Assembly: GCA_025996895.1 (NCBI GenBank)
Contig: BNTW01000070.1
Coordinates: forward strand, 1 to 13,819
Length of the DNA: 13,819 nt
Direction of reading: 5' to 3'
Origin: Bacteroidia bacterium
Lineage (GTDB): Bacteria; Bacteroidota; Bacteroidia; Bacteroidales; Azobacteroidaceae
Both the position numbers and the translations under genes were made by a program. The notes under the pieces were generated by a model that had not been told where the DNA came from, searched no databases, and saw nothing but the letters and a program-made list of their open reading frames with translations. Below, in pieces: positions 13,208-13,819 of the stretch (position 1 is the first letter of the stretch; each line of letters begins with the position of its first letter).

Positions 13208-13663
13208 ATGCTGGCATTAGGGCCTAAACAGGCAATCTATCTTAAATTGACGGGAGATTATCAAACGCTGGATTTTTGCGGCGCATGGAACAAACTGTGG
13301 CAGTATGTAAAGGAGAACAAACTTTTCTCCGCAGGCATTGAACACATCGCCATCTATCACGACGACCCCAAAGTAACGGAAGCCGGTAAATTGCGTACCG
13401 ACATCTGTTTAGTTTTGCCTAAAAAGGCTGAACCGAAAGGTGAAATCGGCGTAAAAACGATTGAAGGAGGCAAGTACGCAATGTTCCTCTATCAAGGCTC
13501 TTACGACAATTTGGGAGCAGTTTATGACACTATCTACGCTAAATGGTTGCCGGAAAGCGGCGAGCAACTGCGCAACTATCATTGCTTCGAGAAGTACATA
13601 AACAATCCCGAAGATACAGCTCCCGAAAAGTTGAAAACAGAAATTTATGTTCCAATAGAATAG
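13208..13663 (+). CDS. GyrI-like effector-binding domain, split from the AraC protein
   Basis: The 151-residue product is the ligand-binding half of an AraC-GyrI regulator. It starts LALGPKQAIYLKLTGDYQ, then CGAWNKLWQYVKENKL, IEHIAIYHDDP, LRTDICLVLP, KTIEGGKYAMFLYQGSYDNL, and ends ENPDT-like NNPEDTAPEKLKTEIYVPI, the standard order of the fold. It is in frame with the AraC domain, with ATG 13208 only 10 bases after the intervening TAA, so ribosomes could restart here. If both are made, the two halves might still act as separate subunits. There is no Shine-Dalgarno of note. It ends at TAG 13661-13663. Confidence 0.9.
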   Translation: MLALGPKQAIYLKLTGDYQTLDFCGAWNKLWQYVKENKLFSAGIEHIAIYHDDPKVTEAGKLRTDICLVLPKKAEPKGEIGVKTIEGGKYAMFLYQGSYDNLGAVYDTIYAKWLPESGEQLRNYHCFEKYINNPEDTAPEKLKTEIYVPIE

Positions 13664-13693
13664 ACTCCGCCTTCTGCCACTGCAACTTATAGT

Positions 13694-13711
13694 GACTTTG
13701 TTGCAACGGTA
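13694..13711 (+). repeat. Right copy of the 18-bp inverted repeat pair
   Basis: gactttgttgcaacggta is the exact reverse complement of 164-181. It lies 31 bases after the GyrI stop in the intergenic stretch before the last gene. Confidence 0.55.
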
Positions 13712-13769
13712 TTGTAAAATAAGGGTTATAGGTGTATTTTTGTATTTGCAAATTCAAAAAAGTAGATAC

Positions 13770-13819
13770 ATGAGTACCTCACCGATAACCCGTGTCAAAG
13801 ATAAGTATAAAATCAAGAA
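13770..13819 (+). CDS. N-terminal start of an unrecognised protein (partial)
   Basis: An ATG at 13770 opens a frame that runs off the right edge: MSTSPITRVKDKYKIK. Upstream, TGTATTTGC at 13741-13749 is one base away from the TAnnTTTG motif, consistent with its own promoter. Sixteen residues are too few to assign a family. Confidence 0.4.
   Translation, partial: MSTSPITRVKDKYKIK

Noticed and set aside
1..13819. CRISPR arrays, tRNA or rRNA genes
   Set aside because: No regularly spaced repeats, cloverleaf-like sequences or rRNA-like stretches were seen on either strand.

Overview
The window looks like an accessory region of a Bacteroidota (Bacteroidales-like) chromosome. The evidence is low GC, promoter motifs of the TAnnTTTG type (clearest at 4611-4618 and 12770-12777), mostly weak Shine-Dalgarno sites, and a metallo-beta-lactamase close to the Bacteroides CfiA/CcrA type. 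All convincing genes lie on the + strand. No rRNA, tRNA or CRISPR array was seen.

Layout. 1-123 is the tail of an unrecognised gene. 124-940 is mostly non-coding, with two minus-strand promoter-like motifs and short doubtful ORFs. 941-4544 is a run of small cargo-type genes: a DUF7662-like protein and a TIGR04076 protein (ATGA overlap), a GyrI-like ligand-binding protein, a subclass B1 metallo-beta-lactamase, a flavodoxin (ATGA overlap), a DUF3788 protein and a SAM-dependent methyltransferase with an odd C-terminus. A KilA-N protein with its own promoter follows (4662-5483), then a 32-residue hydrophobic peptide.

5620-12687 is the most interesting part: a tight co-directional cluster of a two-helix membrane protein with RCK/TrkA-N domains and a C-terminal RyR domain, a free-standing RyR protein (TAATG overlap), a TIR-TPR protein, a second protein with a TIR-like nucleotide-binding domain and a long unknown helical region, and a DUF1349 protein (ATGA overlap). 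I read it as a candidate NAD/nucleotide-linked defence or signalling module: RyR and RCK domains as sensors, TIR domains as possible NAD-consuming or nucleotide-binding effectors. That function is inference.

The module looks damaged, phase-variable or mis-assembled. The TIR-TPR gene is split by a T10 tract that shifts frame and by an in-frame TAA, and the DUF1349 gene has a +1 frameshift. Just downstream, an AraC-GyrI regulator is split by an in-frame TAA between its DNA-binding and ligand-binding halves. Raw-read support for these four sites decides whether the region is decaying, switching or wrongly assembled. An 18-bp inverted repeat lies near both ends of the window (164-181 and 13694-13711), and a further gene begins at 13770.
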